Source: Halorhabdus rudnickae (GTDB lineage: Archaea; Halobacteriota; Halobacteria; Halobacteriales; Haloarculaceae). Taken from it: a stretch of DNA of 64,000 bases. Shown in pieces: positions 8,090 to 17,461 of this stretch. The stretch is from the NCBI RefSeq assembly GCF_900880625.1, contig NZ_CAAHFB010000001.1, positions 1,116,001 to 1,180,000 on the forward strand, read 5' to 3'. Below the pieces are notes generated by a model. That model was not told the origin of the DNA, searched no databases, and saw only the letters and a list, made by a program, of their open reading frames with translations. Numbering within the stretch: the first letter of the stretch is position 1; each line of letters starts with the position of its first letter. The position numbers and the translations under genes were made by a program.

Positions 8090-9070
8090 TCACGCCCAGT
8101 CGTCCAGCCCGGTCTGGACCACCGACGATTCGATACGCTCGAACCCACGCTCGACTTCGCTCGCATCGACTTCCCACTCGTCGGTGACGAACGACCGGGC
8201 GGCATCGAGATCGGGGTGGAGTGACGTCTCGAAAGAGTAGTCGTCGGTGACGGCGGGATCGAGGAACAGCTCCCGGATGCGATCGGCGTTCTCGACGTAG
8301 ACGTCTTCGGCCTCGCTGACCCCCCAGAGGTCGCCGTGCTCGCGGATGGCTTTCACCGCGGTCTTGGGGCCGTATCCGTGGACGCCCTCGTTGAAGTCCG
8401 TCCCGCAGAGCAGCGCCACGTCGACGAGTTGTTCCCAGGAGAGATCGTGTGCGTCCAGCGTCGCCTGGAAGTCCATCAGTTCCGGGTCGCCCTTGCTGGT
8501 GAGTTGCCGGAGTGTGCGAGGGGCGCCAAAGAGGAGGGCGTCGTAATCCTCGGTGCCGACGTAATCCACGTCACCGCTTCGAGCCATGTGGGCCGCCTGG
8601 CCTTCGCCCTCCGCCGGCGCGTCGACGACGGGAACGTCCAGCAACTCGAGCAGTTCCCGCGTGGTCTCCAGAATTACATCGGTAAGGTGCTGGGTCCGGG
8701 ACTCCAGGCGAGCGACCCTGACAGCGTCGCCTTCCTCGCGGGCCGCCTCGAGGTCGTCCTCGTATTGCTCGCGCTGCTCACGGCGGCGCTTTACCTCGTC
8801 GTCCTTGAGATCCGTGACAGCACCGTCGAAGACGAACACGGGCGTGACCTCGTGTTCGAAGAACTTCGGCAGGCCCTGGACGACACCGACGAGATTGGCG
8901 ACTTCCTGGCCGTCGCTCGTCGTGTAGACCTCGTCGTTCGTCCACTTGACTGTCGTCGTGAGGTAGCGATACAGCCAGTTGTGGGCGTCGACGGCCACGA
9001 TCGACCCCGCCAGATCGTCGAAAGCGATCGACTCGATGGCCGCGATATCCCGGAGATCGGCGTTTCCCAT
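8090..9070 (-). CDS. fen: Flap structure-specific endonuclease FEN-1
   Basis: Removes 5' flaps during Okazaki-fragment maturation and base-excision repair. The 326-aa protein begins [10 protein letters not shown] and has the XPG N-region ([12 protein letters not shown]; later P-V-F-V-F-D-G). The I-region carries the acidic metal ligands ([10 protein letters not shown] and D-Y-D-A-L-L-F-G), and a helix-hairpin-helix follows ([17 protein letters not shown]). The C-terminal Q-T-G-L-D-D-W is a PCNA-interacting peptide. Length is typical of archaeal FEN-1. It is followed on the same strand by a GNAT gene only 9 bp from its start. Confidence 0.95.
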   Translation of the reverse strand: MGNADLRDIAAIESIAFDDLAGSIVAVDAHNWLYRYLTTTVKWTNDEVYTTSDGQEVANLVGVVQGLPKFFEHEVTPVFVFDGAVTDLKDDEVKRRREQREQYEDDLEAAREEGDAVRVARLESRTQHLTDVILETTRELLELLDVPVVDAPAEGEGQAAHMARSGDVDYVGTEDYDALLFGAPRTLRQLTSKGDPELMDFQATLDAHDLSWEQLVDVALLCGTDFNEGVHGYGPKTAVKAIREHGDLWGVSEAEDVYVENADRIRELFLDPAVTDDYSFETSLHPDLDAARSFVTDEWEVDASEVERGFERIESSVVQTGLDDWA

Positions 9071-9079
9071 TGCGATCGA

Positions 9080-9658
9080 TTAGACCCCGCCACGGTTTGA
9101 ATCCCCCGCCACCGGGTCATCGCCGCCCTCTCGGAGTGGTGATGTGACCACCGCGGGCGGCGAGCCACCCGTCCGCGCCCGGAGGAACGCTCGTTCTCGC
9201 TTGTCCAGGTCACGCTCGCCATAGACGTCGAGACCTGCCCGATAGCGTTCGGCGTCACGATCGGCCGCCGTCGAGAGCACGAGTTCGGCCAGTCCCGTCC
9301 GTTCGCCAGTGTACGCCAGGCCGGCGCGGTAGAACGCCTCGTAGGCGATCGGGTTGTTGACGCCGGCTTTCACCTCGTCGTATCCTCGCTCGCGAGCGCG
9401 CTCGACGACGAACCGGAGGAGAGACGATCCGATCCCCTTGCCCCGACGATCCAGTCGGACGGTCACGTACCGGATCCGGAGACAGTCGCCATCAGTCCGA
9501 TCCGGGTCGAACGCGGCGGCGGCGACAGTCTCGTCACCGTCCCGGGCGACCGCTTTGCCCGTACTCGAGATGACGAACTTCCCCGCGTAGGCGAACCGTT
9601 CGTGATCGAGATCGAGCGTCGGCCCGTCTTCGGGCCAGCCAAGCAACGTGTACTCCAC
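9080..9658 (-). CDS. GNAT-family N-acetyltransferase
   Basis: A 192-aa protein starting at GTG 9658 (V-E-Y-T-L-L-G-W-P-E-D-G); the longer open frame upstream is not protein-like and overlaps the divergent gene's leader. The acetyl-CoA loop is R-R-G-K-G-I-G-S-S-L-L-R-F, preceded by the strand I-R-Y-V-T-V-R-L-D. The C-terminal part has A-Y-E-A-F-Y-R-A-G-L-A-Y. Substrate unknown. The gene is upstream of fen with a very short gap, so the two may be co-transcribed. Confidence 0.82.
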   Translation of the reverse strand: MEYTLLGWPEDGPTLDLDHERFAYAGKFVISSTGKAVARDGDETVAAAAFDPDRTDGDCLRIRYVTVRLDRRGKGIGSSLLRFVVERARERGYDEVKAGVNNPIAYEAFYRAGLAYTGERTGLAELVLSTAADRDAERYRAGLDVYGERDLDKRERAFLRARTGGSPPAVVTSPLREGGDDPVAGDSNRGGV

Positions 9659-9742
9659 CCTCGCGCTTCGAGGCGGGGCGATAAGTGTTTGACCCGGACG
9701 GAAACGGGAACGCCCAAGTCCCCGCCCGCACTCCCCACGAGT

Positions 9743-10177
9743 ATGGGAACTGTCGTCGAGACGCTCCGGAGCCGCGTCGATCCCTCCGCCGAGACGGTGG
9801 TCCTGGCCGTCGGGGACCTCCTGGCGATCGCCGCCTTCGTCGTGATCGGTTCGGTAGGGGCTCACGGCGAGTCACTCGCCGACGTCGCGGGACTGGTCGA
9901 GACCGCCGTTCCGTTCGTCGTTGGCTGGATACTGGCTGCATTCCTGGGGAGCCTCTATACGGTTGATGCCCGGCGATCAGCGCTTCGGGCGATCTCTTTG
10001 ACGATCCCGGCCTGGATCACGGCGGCACTCATCGGCCAGGTACTGCGCGATCTCCTCCCGACGCCGGGTTCGTTCTCGCTCGTCTTCCTGGCCGTCTCTA
10101 TCGGCGCAGGCTTAGTTCTGCTGCTCCCCTGGCGCGGTCTGACAGCCTACTGGCTCAGCGGTCGAACTCTCCACTGA
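9743..10177 (+). CDS. DUF3054-family membrane protein
   Basis: A 144-aa protein starting M-G-T-V-V-E-T-L-R at 9743, with four predicted transmembrane helices. The sequence, including L-A-V-G-D-L-L-A-I-A-A-F and G-W-I-L-A-A-F-L-G-S-L-Y, matches my knowledge of DUF3054 proteins, which are common in actinobacteria and haloarchaea and have no assigned role. It is divergent from the GNAT gene. Confidence 0.72.
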   Translation: MGTVVETLRSRVDPSAETVVLAVGDLLAIAAFVVIGSVGAHGESLADVAGLVETAVPFVVGWILAAFLGSLYTVDARRSALRAISLTIPAWITAALIGQVLRDLLPTPGSFSLVFLAVSIGAGLVLLLPWRGLTAYWLSGRTLH

Positions 10178-10192
10178 AAAAACGGCGGCAGT

Positions 10193-10357
10193 TCACCGAT
10201 AGTCTTCGAGTGAGACTGCCACGGACGACTGTACCCACGCTGTGTGGTTCTCCCGGTCGTAGATGACGAACTCGTCGTCGAGCTGCAACTGTGCGTAGCG
10301 GTCCTCCGGCTGTTCGCGCTGCCGGTCGGCCATATCGTCCGTGGGCTTTGCACTCAT
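10193..10357 (-). CDS. Small haloarchaeal protein, DUF7331-like
   Basis: A 54-aa protein. The N-terminus is polar, followed by R-Y-A-Q-L-Q-L-D-D-E-F-V-I-Y-D and R-E-N-H-T-A-W-V-Q-S-S. This block is widely conserved in tiny haloarchaeal proteins. The overlapping frames on this strand are basic, low-complexity shadows. The stop is 15 bp from the end of the convergent DUF3054 gene. Function unknown. Confidence 0.7.
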   Translation of the reverse strand: MSAKPTDDMADRQREQPEDRYAQLQLDDEFVIYDRENHTAWVQSSVAVSLEDYR

Positions 10358-10496
10358 GGTGGGTCACGGTGGCAACGGTGCCACGTTTTGACTCCTACTC
10401 GTGGGTACGCTCGCCACCCAAATAAAGACTGGTACCAGATTATCAATGAGCATAACGACCGACTGCGACGGTATACCGGACGATCAGTGGCACACG

Positions 10497-10513
10497 TCGA
10501 GGGAACCCCTCGA
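10497..10513. promoter_or_regulatory. Inverted repeat upstream of the ornithine cyclodeaminase-like gene
   Basis: TCGAGGG, a 3-nt spacer (AAC), then CCCTCGA: a perfect 7-bp inverted repeat in the 259-bp divergent intergenic region between 10357 and 10617. It could be an operator or a small hairpin. It lies about 75 bp upstream of the TATA-like TGCATAACTA near 10587. Confidence 0.3.
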
Positions 10514-10616
10514 TGACGTGCAGTGACTGAAACCATCCGTGATAACTAGCGGCTCGGGATCAGTCTGAAAGCGTCGTCTCCAGCATGCATAACTATCGCG
10601 CGTTCGTTGCGTACCC

Positions 10617-11606
10617 ATGGCCGAGGTACACTTCATTCGGAGCGAAGAGGTTTCGGGGCTAGCAACGACCGCTGAATACGTCGATGCCGTGCGAGAGGGA
10701 TACCGTCAACGAGGCGACGGTGCGCCTGCAAAGCCACGGACGACACTCGAAGCCGACGATCCACAGGGGATGCTCACGGGGTACCTGGCAATGCTACCCG
10801 AAACGGGCGTGATGGGCGGGTACACCTATGCTGCGGGCTTCGACGAGAGAGATGCCCACTTCGTCCTCCCGCTGTTTGATGCCGAATCCGGCGAGCCACT
10901 GGCAGTCTTCGACGGCGCGAGTTTAAACCCCCACAAGACCGGCGCAGTCGGTGCCGTCGGCGTCGATGCCCTCGCGCGCGAAAACGCGTCTAAACTTGGA
11001 CTGTTCGGCAGTGGCGCACAGGCACGGGGCCAACTGCGAGCAGTTGCGACAGTCCGTGATCTGGAGCGCGTTGCGGTCTACTCGCCGACGCACGAGCACC
11101 GACAGTCTTTCGCCGAGGAGATGAACGATCGTCTCGACGCGACTGTAACGGCTGTCGAAACGCCCAGACAAGCAGTGACCGGCTCGGACGTGGTTATCAC
11201 GGCAACGAAATCGAGCGAGCCGGTTTTCGACAGTGAGTGGCTGGAGCCGGGGACCCACGTCACGGCGATGGGACAATACCATCCCCAGAAGCGCGAGATC
11301 GATGCCCGGACGGTCGCGCGGTCGACGTACGTCCCAGATTTGCGCGCCCGCATCGAACAGGACGCTGGGGCGTTCATGCTCGCCAGGGACGAGGGTGCAA
11401 TCGAGGACGAACACGTCCACGCCGAACTCGGCGACGTCGTTGCTGGGAACGCACCGGGCCGGGCCGACGAAGACGAAATAACCGTCTTCGACAGCGGCGG
11501 GACGGCCATCGAGACGGTCGCCGCGGCCGGGATGCTCTACGAGCGTGCGCGGGAGGCGGAGCTCGGCGAACAGATTACGTTCGCGCCGGCCAGCGAGGCG
11601 ATGTAG
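10617..11606 (+). CDS. Ornithine cyclodeaminase / alanine dehydrogenase family protein
   Basis: A 329-aa member of the mu-crystallin/ornithine cyclodeaminase family, NAD(P)-dependent enzymes acting on amino acids or imino acids. It has the substrate-side K-P-R-T-T-L block near residue 40, the dinucleotide loop G-L-F-G-S-G-A-Q-A-R-G-Q at about 130 and the T-A-T-K-S-S-E-P-V-F segment in the Rossmann half. A late D-S-G-G-T-A-I-E matches the D-S-(T/S)-G region of the family. The substrate (ornithine, alanine, proline precursor or other) cannot be assigned. A TATA-like element lies about 28 bp upstream of the ATG. Confidence 0.85.
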   Translation: MAEVHFIRSEEVSGLATTAEYVDAVREGYRQRGDGAPAKPRTTLEADDPQGMLTGYLAMLPETGVMGGYTYAAGFDERDAHFVLPLFDAESGEPLAVFDGASLNPHKTGAVGAVGVDALARENASKLGLFGSGAQARGQLRAVATVRDLERVAVYSPTHEHRQSFAEEMNDRLDATVTAVETPRQAVTGSDVVITATKSSEPVFDSEWLEPGTHVTAMGQYHPQKREIDARTVARSTYVPDLRARIEQDAGAFMLARDEGAIEDEHVHAELGDVVAGNAPGRADEDEITVFDSGGTAIETVAAAGMLYERAREAELGEQITFAPASEAM

Positions 11607-12644
11607 TCAGAGATACGGCGCGAGGCCGAGCGCCTGGACGATCGACAAACCACTCGCGAGGGCGCCGACGAGGTAGCCTGCAATCACGCCCCCGTTCAAC
11701 AGCGGGAGGCCGGCGTGAGCTCGCCCCTTCAGGACCATCCGCAGGAGGATTCCCAGCCCGACGAAGGACCCGATCATCGCCGTGACTGCCGGGAGCGCGG
11801 TCGTGAACCCACCGACGCCGATCGTCGGGACCGAGGCCGGCGCGAAGAAGGCCGCCGACGCGACCAGTACCGTGGGGACGACTGCGTCCCCGAGACCGAT
11901 AAACAGCGCGTCGCGGTCCTCCATCGGTTCCCCGTCTTCGTCGCTGTCACCGGGTTCGTCGCCTCCGGTAGCCTCCTCCCCGGCCGTCGGGTCGTCCTCG
12001 TCGGACACCCCATCGTCCATCGGTCCGTCGTCCTCGATAAACGAGTACTTGAGAGTCGTCGGCGCGACGAGCACGACAGGGACGTTGAGGTCCATTACGC
12101 CGGAGGCCAGCGAGAGCATGTGCTCGGTGCCGTAGACACTGATCGCGTCGTAGACTGCCAGAACGGTCAACAGGACCAGGGCCGGCAACACGCCGAACGT
12201 GATGCCGAACATCCCGGCTGCGCCCGCACCCATGATCGCCCCAGTCGCGTCGATGACGTACCATTCCGGATAGACGAGCAGCGCGATCCCGAGTGCGATC
12301 GCGCCAGCCACTGCGAGGCCGTGGACGCCGCCGTCGACCGGCAGTGTCACCACCGGCGGGAGAAGCATCGAGAAGACGATCCAGGCGATATAAACGCCAG
12401 TGAGGACGATCAGTCCCCGGATCGCCCACTCGCCGTTGTACCGAAACGCCGCGAGCATCACCCCGGTCATCACGAGAATGGCGGCGATGTACAGCAGACT
12501 GTTGGTCGGATCCTGTGGATTCTCGACCGGCTGGAGACCAGCCCCTTTCAACGGTTCGACCAGTGCGAGGGCGCCAAGTTGGACAGCCAGAAAGATCGCG
12601 ACGATAACGGAGACGGCCAGCCACAGCCCCGGATTCCGATCCAT
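11607..12644 (-). CDS. Presenilin-family intramembrane aspartyl protease (PSH)
   Basis: A 345-aa integral membrane protein with about nine helices. The two catalytic aspartates are visible: A-V-Y-D-A-I-S-V-Y (YD motif) and F-I-G-L-G-D-A-V-V (GxGD motif). G-L-P-L-L-N-G-G near the C-terminus takes the place of the PAL motif. Between the catalytic helices sits a very acidic hydrophilic loop of about 50 residues (D-E-D-D-P-T-A-G-E-E and similar), corresponding to the presenilin loop. Archaeal PSH enzymes cleave membrane-spanning substrates; natural targets are unknown. It converges with the ornithine cyclodeaminase-like gene with no gap. Confidence 0.88.
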   Translation of the reverse strand: MDRNPGLWLAVSVIVAIFLAVQLGALALVEPLKGAGLQPVENPQDPTNSLLYIAAILVMTGVMLAAFRYNGEWAIRGLIVLTGVYIAWIVFSMLLPPVVTLPVDGGVHGLAVAGAIALGIALLVYPEWYVIDATGAIMGAGAAGMFGITFGVLPALVLLTVLAVYDAISVYGTEHMLSLASGVMDLNVPVVLVAPTTLKYSFIEDDGPMDDGVSDEDDPTAGEEATGGDEPGDSDEDGEPMEDRDALFIGLGDAVVPTVLVASAAFFAPASVPTIGVGGFTTALPAVTAMIGSFVGLGILLRMVLKGRAHAGLPLLNGGVIAGYLVGALASGLSIVQALGLAPYL

Positions 12645-12831
12645 ATCACGGCAAATCGCGGCGGCAAGAAAAACGATTCCGTTCCGGACGGGTACTGTCG
12701 CCCGAGGTAAATCCGGCTATCGAAGCGCGGCGAGTCGGTAGCGTGTGAGATGTGGTCTCGACAACGATAGACAGCAGTGGCGAAACAGCGCTAGGCGAAC
12801 TGCTAAAGGGAGGGGCTGTGCAATGTGACAT

Positions 12832-13242
12832 ATGGGTACGATTTTCGTCGCGTACGGACAGCCCGGCCATCGGAAGCCCGTCTTGGAATTTGCCGCCGAG
12901 CGGGCATCGGCGAGTGACGACGAATTGCTCGTCTATCACGTCCAAGAATCAAAAGACGAGACGGCAAAACAGCTCCGTGAGGAGATCGAGCAGGTGATCG
13001 AGGAGACGGATCCGACGGTGGCCTACACCGTAGAGGTAAATACGCGGGCCGGAATTTCGGATCAAACGAACGTCTCGAAACAAAAGCGGCTCACGGATCG
13101 GCTACTGGAACTTGAAAACGACTTCGAGTACGTCGTCATGGGCGACGTCGAACGGGGCACTGTAGCAGAACTCGCCCACTCGAGTATGACCAAGGCCGTC
13201 CTCGAAACCCACGCCCTTCCTGTTCTCCTGGTTCCTGTGTGA
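12832..13242 (+). CDS. Universal stress protein (UspA) family
   Basis: A 136-aa alpha/beta protein with the Usp beginning G-T-I-F-V-A-Y-G and ending H-A-L-P-V-L-L-V-P-V, characteristic of the family. The usual ATP-binding G-x2-G-x9-G-(S/T) is altered here to M-G-D-V-E-R-G-T-V-A-E-L, so nucleotide binding is doubtful. It stands alone, with about 190 bp upstream. Role probably in stress response, inferred from the family only. Confidence 0.8.
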   Translation: MGTIFVAYGQPGHRKPVLEFAAERASASDDELLVYHVQESKDETAKQLREEIEQVIEETDPTVAYTVEVNTRAGISDQTNVSKQKRLTDRLLELENDFEYVVMGDVERGTVAELAHSSMTKAVLETHALPVLLVPV

Positions 13243-13317
13243 CAGCCAGCAGACGGGACAGAATGGTCTATCGACGAGTTCGCTCGTCGCGTCCGTCGCC
13301 CTCCCGTTCCGAGATCC

Positions 13318-13548
13318 TCACCGCGCGTACAGCGTTTCGCCGACGAGCGTGGGCACGTGGACGTCGTCGGTGGGCGTGACCGCAAGGTATGGCCGACCGA
13401 CTGGGCCAAAGACATCCACGACACGGCCGACCGTCTCTAAAGATTCGTCGATGACCTCGGTCCCGATGTCAGGGTGGGTCTCACCCTCACAGCGGAGGAC
13501 AGCGACGCCCTGAGCGATCCCCCGGACTTCCCCGGCCCGGTGCATCAC
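13318..13548 (-). CDS. gar1: H/ACA snoRNP component Gar1
   Basis: A 76-aa small beta-barrel protein of the H/ACA guide-RNP that directs pseudouridylation of rRNA. The sequence has M-H-R-A-G-E-V and later [17 protein letters not shown], the core Gar1 motif. The start is GTG at 13548, overlapping the srp19 stop by 4 nt, or the next codon, ATG at 13545. Coupling with srp19 is a known archaeal arrangement. Confidence 0.85.
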   Translation of the reverse strand: MMHRAGEVRGIAQGVAVLRCEGETHPDIGTEVIDESLETVGRVVDVFGPVGRPYLAVTPTDDVHVPTLVGETLYAR

Positions 13549-13823
13549 TCACGAAGCGCGGCGACGTAAGCCGCCACGGCTCCCAGGAGATCGCTTTTAG
13601 TCGCATCCTCGGCATCCTTCACCAGCACTCGTCCGCGAGGTTCGTACTCGCGCGGGTAGGTCTTCTCGCGTTCGATCACCGCGTCGTATCCCACCTGTTG
13701 GACCGCCTGTGCGATCTCGTCGACCGTCGGCCCCTCTACTGCCAAGTCCTCCGAGACGCGCCGGCCCTCACTACGGGTGAGTTCGGCGTCCAGCGCGGCC
13801 GGCCAGATGACGTTCTCGACCAT
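13545..13823 (-). CDS. srp19: Signal recognition particle protein SRP19
   Basis: A 92-aa protein that binds 7S RNA and helps load SRP54. It begins [12 protein letters not shown], the typical archaeal SRP19 start. It contains the basic-acidic R-E-K-T-Y-P-R-E-Y and R-G-R-V-L-V-K segments. It overlaps gar1 downstream. No 7S RNA gene was recognised nearby. Confidence 0.9.
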   Translation of the reverse strand: MVENVIWPAALDAELTRSEGRRVSEDLAVEGPTVDEIAQAVQQVGYDAVIEREKTYPREYEPRGRVLVKDAEDATKSDLLGAVAAYVAALRE

Positions 13824-13855
13824 GGCAGGGTGTCGTCGGCCCAGGGGTAAACGCC

Positions 13856-15433
13856 TTACTGGTCGCGGGCATCGATTGCCCCGAACGCCGGAACAACCGT
13901 GTCGAGATCGATCAGTTCGACCAGTCCAGCGGCACGATCGAGAGGCTCCCGGCGATCAGTCGCGCGATCCGGGCGTTCGATATCGGCGTCTGCAAAGACT
14001 GTCTCCAGAAACGCTTGGCGAAACGCTCTGTTCTCGAAACACCCGTGGAGATACGTCCCGAGGACCTGTCCGCTCGCGGCACTCTCCGGGCCGATCGGCC
14101 GCGAGGCGTCATCCGGTACCGTCGTCTCCCCCATGTGGATCTCATAGCCCGTGACTGTGCCGCTGGTTTCTGAGAGCGGCCCGATGCCGCTGACCTCGTA
14201 TGTCGCCGCAGTCACGCGTTTGTCCGTCGAGAATCGCGTCTCGACGGGCAACAGACCGAGTCCGGTAATCGTGCCCGTCTCCGTCGTGCTCTCAACGCCG
14301 ACGTTCCGGAGCGTCTCACCGAGCATTTGATACCCGCCACAGACCCCGACGATCGGTCCCGCGAAGTCCTGGATCTCTGGACCCAGACGGGTGTCCAGTA
14401 CCGCGAGCAAGTCATCAACAGTGTTCTTCGTCCCCGGGAGCACCAGCGCATTGACGCCGGTCGTTGCGCTATCGAGGGGCAGGAACGTGACGCGGACGCC
14501 GGGTTCGCGGGCCAGCGGGGCCAGATCGGCCACGTTCGAGAGATGTGGTAGTCGCGGGACGCCGATCGTCACACAGCCCTCGGGTGGCACACCGTCGCCC
14601 TCGCCCCAGGTTCCGCGTTCACCTTCCTCGGGCAACGAGAGGCTGTCCTCTTCGGGGAGTCCCGGATCGTCGTGAGGCAGGACGGCGACGACCGGGACGC
14701 CTGTCCGTTCCTCGATCGCCTCGACACCGGATTCGAGCAGCGATCGGTCGCCGCGGAACTTGTTGACCACCAGTCCGAAAACGCGCTCACGGAGATCGCC
14801 GGGGAGCAGCTCCAGTGTGCCATAGAGGCTGGCGAAGACACCGCCGCGTTCGATGTCGCCGACGAGTAGGATCGAGGCGTCGGCAAACCGGGCTGTCTCG
14901 ACGTTGGCCAGATCGTGGTCCTGGAGGTTGATCTCGGCGATCGAGCCCGCGCCCTCTGCGACGATCACGTCGTGGCGGGCGGCGAGTCGTTCGTGGGCCT
15001 CGCGAGCGGCCCGGCGGGCGCGTTCCCAGTGGTCCGCGTAGTACGTCCCTGCGGCGAAGTGTCCGACCGCCTCGCCGTCGATGATCAGCTGACTCTCGCC
15101 GTCACCCCGAGGTTTGAGCAGGACGGGGTTGTGGTCGGTCGTCGGCACGACGCCCGCAGCGCGGGCCTGGACGTACTGTGAGATCCCGATCTCGCCGTAG
15201 GCGTCCGGATCGCCGTCGGTCGGCTCGTTGTCTGTTGATCCTCCGGCACTCGTCTCGACGTCGTCCCCGAGCGCTCCCGGTTTAAATCCCACGCGGGCGT
15301 TGTTGGACATGTTCTGGGCCTTGAACGGCGCGACCGAAACGCCACGATCGGCCAGACGGCGACAGAGTCCCGCGACGATCGTACTCTTGCCGACGTGGCT
15401 GGCGGTCCCGGCGACGAGCACTGTCTCGGCCAT
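13856..15433 (-). CDS. cbiP: Cobyric acid synthase (glutamine-hydrolysing)
   Basis: Amidates adenosylcobyrinic a,c-diamide at four side chains. The 525-aa protein starts [11 protein letters not shown]; the longer frame is not protein-like. An N-terminal DTB-synthetase-like P-loop domain has A-S-H-V-G-K-S-T-I and K-A-Q-N-M-S-N-N. The C-terminal class I glutamine amidotransferase domain has nucleophile Cys in [11 protein letters not shown] and His in G-T-Y-L-H-G-C-F. An insertion near residues 65-80 is rich in G/D/S. Last gene of the cobalamin operon, 19 bp after cobA. Confidence 0.93.
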   Translation of the reverse strand: MAETVLVAGTASHVGKSTIVAGLCRRLADRGVSVAPFKAQNMSNNARVGFKPGALGDDVETSAGGSTDNEPTDGDPDAYGEIGISQYVQARAAGVVPTTDHNPVLLKPRGDGESQLIIDGEAVGHFAAGTYYADHWERARRAAREAHERLAARHDVIVAEGAGSIAEINLQDHDLANVETARFADASILLVGDIERGGVFASLYGTLELLPGDLRERVFGLVVNKFRGDRSLLESGVEAIEERTGVPVVAVLPHDDPGLPEEDSLSLPEEGERGTWGEGDGVPPEGCVTIGVPRLPHLSNVADLAPLAREPGVRVTFLPLDSATTGVNALVLPGTKNTVDDLLAVLDTRLGPEIQDFAGPIVGVCGGYQMLGETLRNVGVESTTETGTITGLGLLPVETRFSTDKRVTAATYEVSGIGPLSETSGTVTGYEIHMGETTVPDDASRPIGPESAASGQVLGTYLHGCFENRAFRQAFLETVFADADIERPDRATDRREPLDRAAGLVELIDLDTVVPAFGAIDARDQ

Positions 15434-15452
15434 GGTCACGGGCTGGAACCCA

Positions 15453-16160
15453 TTAGTACTCGGTCCCCTTCCGCGCTGGGTGTCCCGCCTCCAGCGGATG
15501 GGCCTGTTTCTCGACATGGCTGAGCAGGTCGGCCCGGTCTTCGAGGTATGCCGGATACTCGTGGCCGCCGGTCAGGACCAGTTCCAGGCCCTCGGGTTTC
15601 TCCGCGATTAGATCGAGCACGTCCGCAGGGTCGATCAGGCTCCGATTGGCCGCGTACAGCACCTCATCGAGGATCAACATGTGAACGCCGTCGCCGGGAT
15701 CGCCGTCGAGATCGAAAGGTGTCGTCGGATCGCCCTCGGCGGTAGCGTCGACGATCTCCCGGGCACGGTCGAGGGCCGCCCGCGCCCGCGCGGCGTGTTC
15801 GTCATCCTCAGTACCGTCCAGGAAGCCGTGCCAGCCCACGTGGCCGGTATTCTCGATAGTGTAGCCGGGGACGTGAGCGATGGCGTTGAACTCCCCACGG
15901 ACGCCCTCGACTGACGGCGTGCCGCCCTTCATGAACTGGAGGACGTGAACGCGATAGCCGTGGCCGGCCCCACGCAGGCCCATGCCGAGGCTGGCCGTCG
16001 TCTTTCCCTTTCCGTCCCCCCACCACGCCTGGACGAGCCCGAACGACTCCGGGGCGGCAGGTTCGATCGGTTCGGTATCCGGAACGGCACCGGCCGCCGG
16101 GGAGTCACTGCCCGTGCTTGTCGTCGATTCCTCGCTGTCGTCAGTGGTGTTTCGTGTCAT
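15453..16160 (-). CDS. cobA: Cob(I)yrinic acid a,c-diamide adenosyltransferase
   Basis: Attaches the upper 5'-deoxyadenosyl ligand to the corrinoid. The 235-aa protein has an acidic S/T-rich N-terminal tail of about 40 residues. The CobA P-loop G-D-G-K-G-K-T-T follows, then F-M-K-G-G and a Walker B-like L-I-L-D-E-V-L-Y-A. The C-terminus ends H-P-A-R-K-G-T-E-Y, a family hallmark (G-I-E-Y/G-T-E-Y). It overlaps cbiA by 4 nt (ATGA). Confidence 0.93.
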   Translation of the reverse strand: MTRNTTDDSEESTTSTGSDSPAAGAVPDTEPIEPAAPESFGLVQAWWGDGKGKTTASLGMGLRGAGHGYRVHVLQFMKGGTPSVEGVRGEFNAIAHVPGYTIENTGHVGWHGFLDGTEDDEHAARARAALDRAREIVDATAEGDPTTPFDLDGDPGDGVHMLILDEVLYAANRSLIDPADVLDLIAEKPEGLELVLTGGHEYPAYLEDRADLLSHVEKQAHPLEAGHPARKGTEY

Positions 16161-17461
16161 CGTGATCGCTCCAGAAGCGTGTCGAAGGCGCCACTCGCAG
16201 CGTGGACGTGCGCGTAGGTTCCCAGCGTGTCGTACTCGACGAGCCCGTCACGTCCGTCCGCGATCCCCTTGCCGTCCACGTCGAACGCCAGAGTCGCGTC
16301 GCTGTCGAGGCTAGCCGTCGAGTAGTGGAACTCGTGGCCCCGCAAAGCGTCGCCGGAATCAGCGGTCGGCGTCCGTCGATCGGCCGTCAACTCGACGTGG
16401 CCAAGCGCCTGATAGCGGTCGCACATCTCGACGGTCGCCGGAAGGACCCCCGCCATGTCATAGCTCTCGCCGTCGGTCGTCGTCAGCGACTCCGCCAGCG
16501 CCATGAACCCACCACACTCACCGTAGACCGGACAGCCGTCGGCCGCCCTCTCGGCGAGCGCGGAAAGCGTCGGACTCCGGGCTAATTCCTCGGCGAAGCG
16601 TTCGGGATAGCCACCGGGCAGATACACGGCATCGGCTTCGGGGAGATCGTCGCCAGCGACCGGCGAGAACGTCACGAGATCGCCGCGGGCGGCCAGTCGT
16701 TCCCGGACCGCCGGATAGACGAACCGGAACGCCCGATCGCGTGCCACAGCGACGCGAGGTTGATCGCCCCCGGCGACGGGTTCACGCGACCCGGGATCCG
16801 GCGCCGGTTCGTCGGCGACGGCTCGAAGTCGTTCGGTCTGGAGGTGGGCCGCCGCCCGATCGAGTGCCGTCTCAGCGATCGCCGCCTCTTCACCGAGGTG
16901 TAGTCCAAGGTATCGATCGGGGATTTCGAGGGCGGAATCTGGCGGGATCCGGCCGCAATAGTCGAGTTCGGGTGGGAGTGCCTCGCGGATCGATCGCTCG
17001 TGGCTGCCGCCGTGGGCCTGTTGAGCGATCACGCCTGCGACGTGAACGTCCAGGTCCATGCGGTCGGCGTAGGCCCGAAAGCCGAGCGCCGTCGCCGCGA
17101 CGCTCTCGGCGCCGGCGCTGGCGTCCACGACGAGAACGACCGGGAGATCCAAAGTCGCGGCTACGTCGGCGGTACTGCAGCGCCGTCCGTCGTACAGTCC
17201 CATCACACCCTCCACGACGCAGACGTCGCCCTCGCCGCGGTGGTAGTTCCGGGCCAGTCCGTTTTCGCCTTCGAGCCAGGTGTCGAGCGTCCGCGACGGC
17301 CGATCGACCACGGTTTCGTGGTGGCTCGGGTCGATGAAGTCCGGTCCCGCTTTAGCCGGCTGGACGGCCAGTCCTTCGCGCTGGAACGCCCGCATGACCG
17401 CCAGAGTAGCGACCGTCTTGCCGACGCCGGAAGACGTCCCACCGATGACAAGCCCGTTCAC
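16157..17461 (-). CDS. cbiA: Cobyrinic acid a,c-diamide synthase
   Basis: A glutamine-dependent amidase of the corrin ring. The 434-aa protein starts at GTG 17461 (V-N-G-L-V-I-G-G-T-S-S), which overlaps the preceding cbiZ stop as GTGA. The P-loop is G-T-S-S-G-V-G-K-T; a Walker B-like region contains E-G-V-M-G-L-Y-D-G. The C-terminal amidotransferase domain has the nucleophile in Y-G-E-C-G-G-F-M-A-L-A and late H-E-F-H-Y-S. Length and motifs fit CbiA rather than hydrogenobyrinate-type CobB from aerobes, although the names are used interchangeably. Confidence 0.92.
   Translation of the reverse strand: MNGLVIGGTSSGVGKTVATLAVMRAFQREGLAVQPAKAGPDFIDPSHHETVVDRPSRTLDTWLEGENGLARNYHRGEGDVCVVEGVMGLYDGRRCSTADVAATLDLPVVLVVDASAGAESVAATALGFRAYADRMDLDVHVAGVIAQQAHGGSHERSIREALPPELDYCGRIPPDSALEIPDRYLGLHLGEEAAIAETALDRAAAHLQTERLRAVADEPAPDPGSREPVAGGDQPRVAVARDRAFRFVYPAVRERLAARGDLVTFSPVAGDDLPEADAVYLPGGYPERFAEELARSPTLSALAERAADGCPVYGECGGFMALAESLTTTDGESYDMAGVLPATVEMCDRYQALGHVELTADRRTPTADSGDALRGHEFHYSTASLDSDATLAFDVDGKGIADGRDGLVEYDTLGTYAHVHAASGAFDTLLERSR

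Noticed and set aside
10448-10528. 26-codon frame upstream of the ornithine cyclodeaminase-like gene
   Set aside because: Too short to support; it spans the 10497-10513 inverted repeat, which better explains the sequence.
13545-13856. Possible 7S RNA or other RNA gene near srp19
   Set aside because: The region is fully accounted for by srp19 and the cbiP end; no structured RNA signature was seen.
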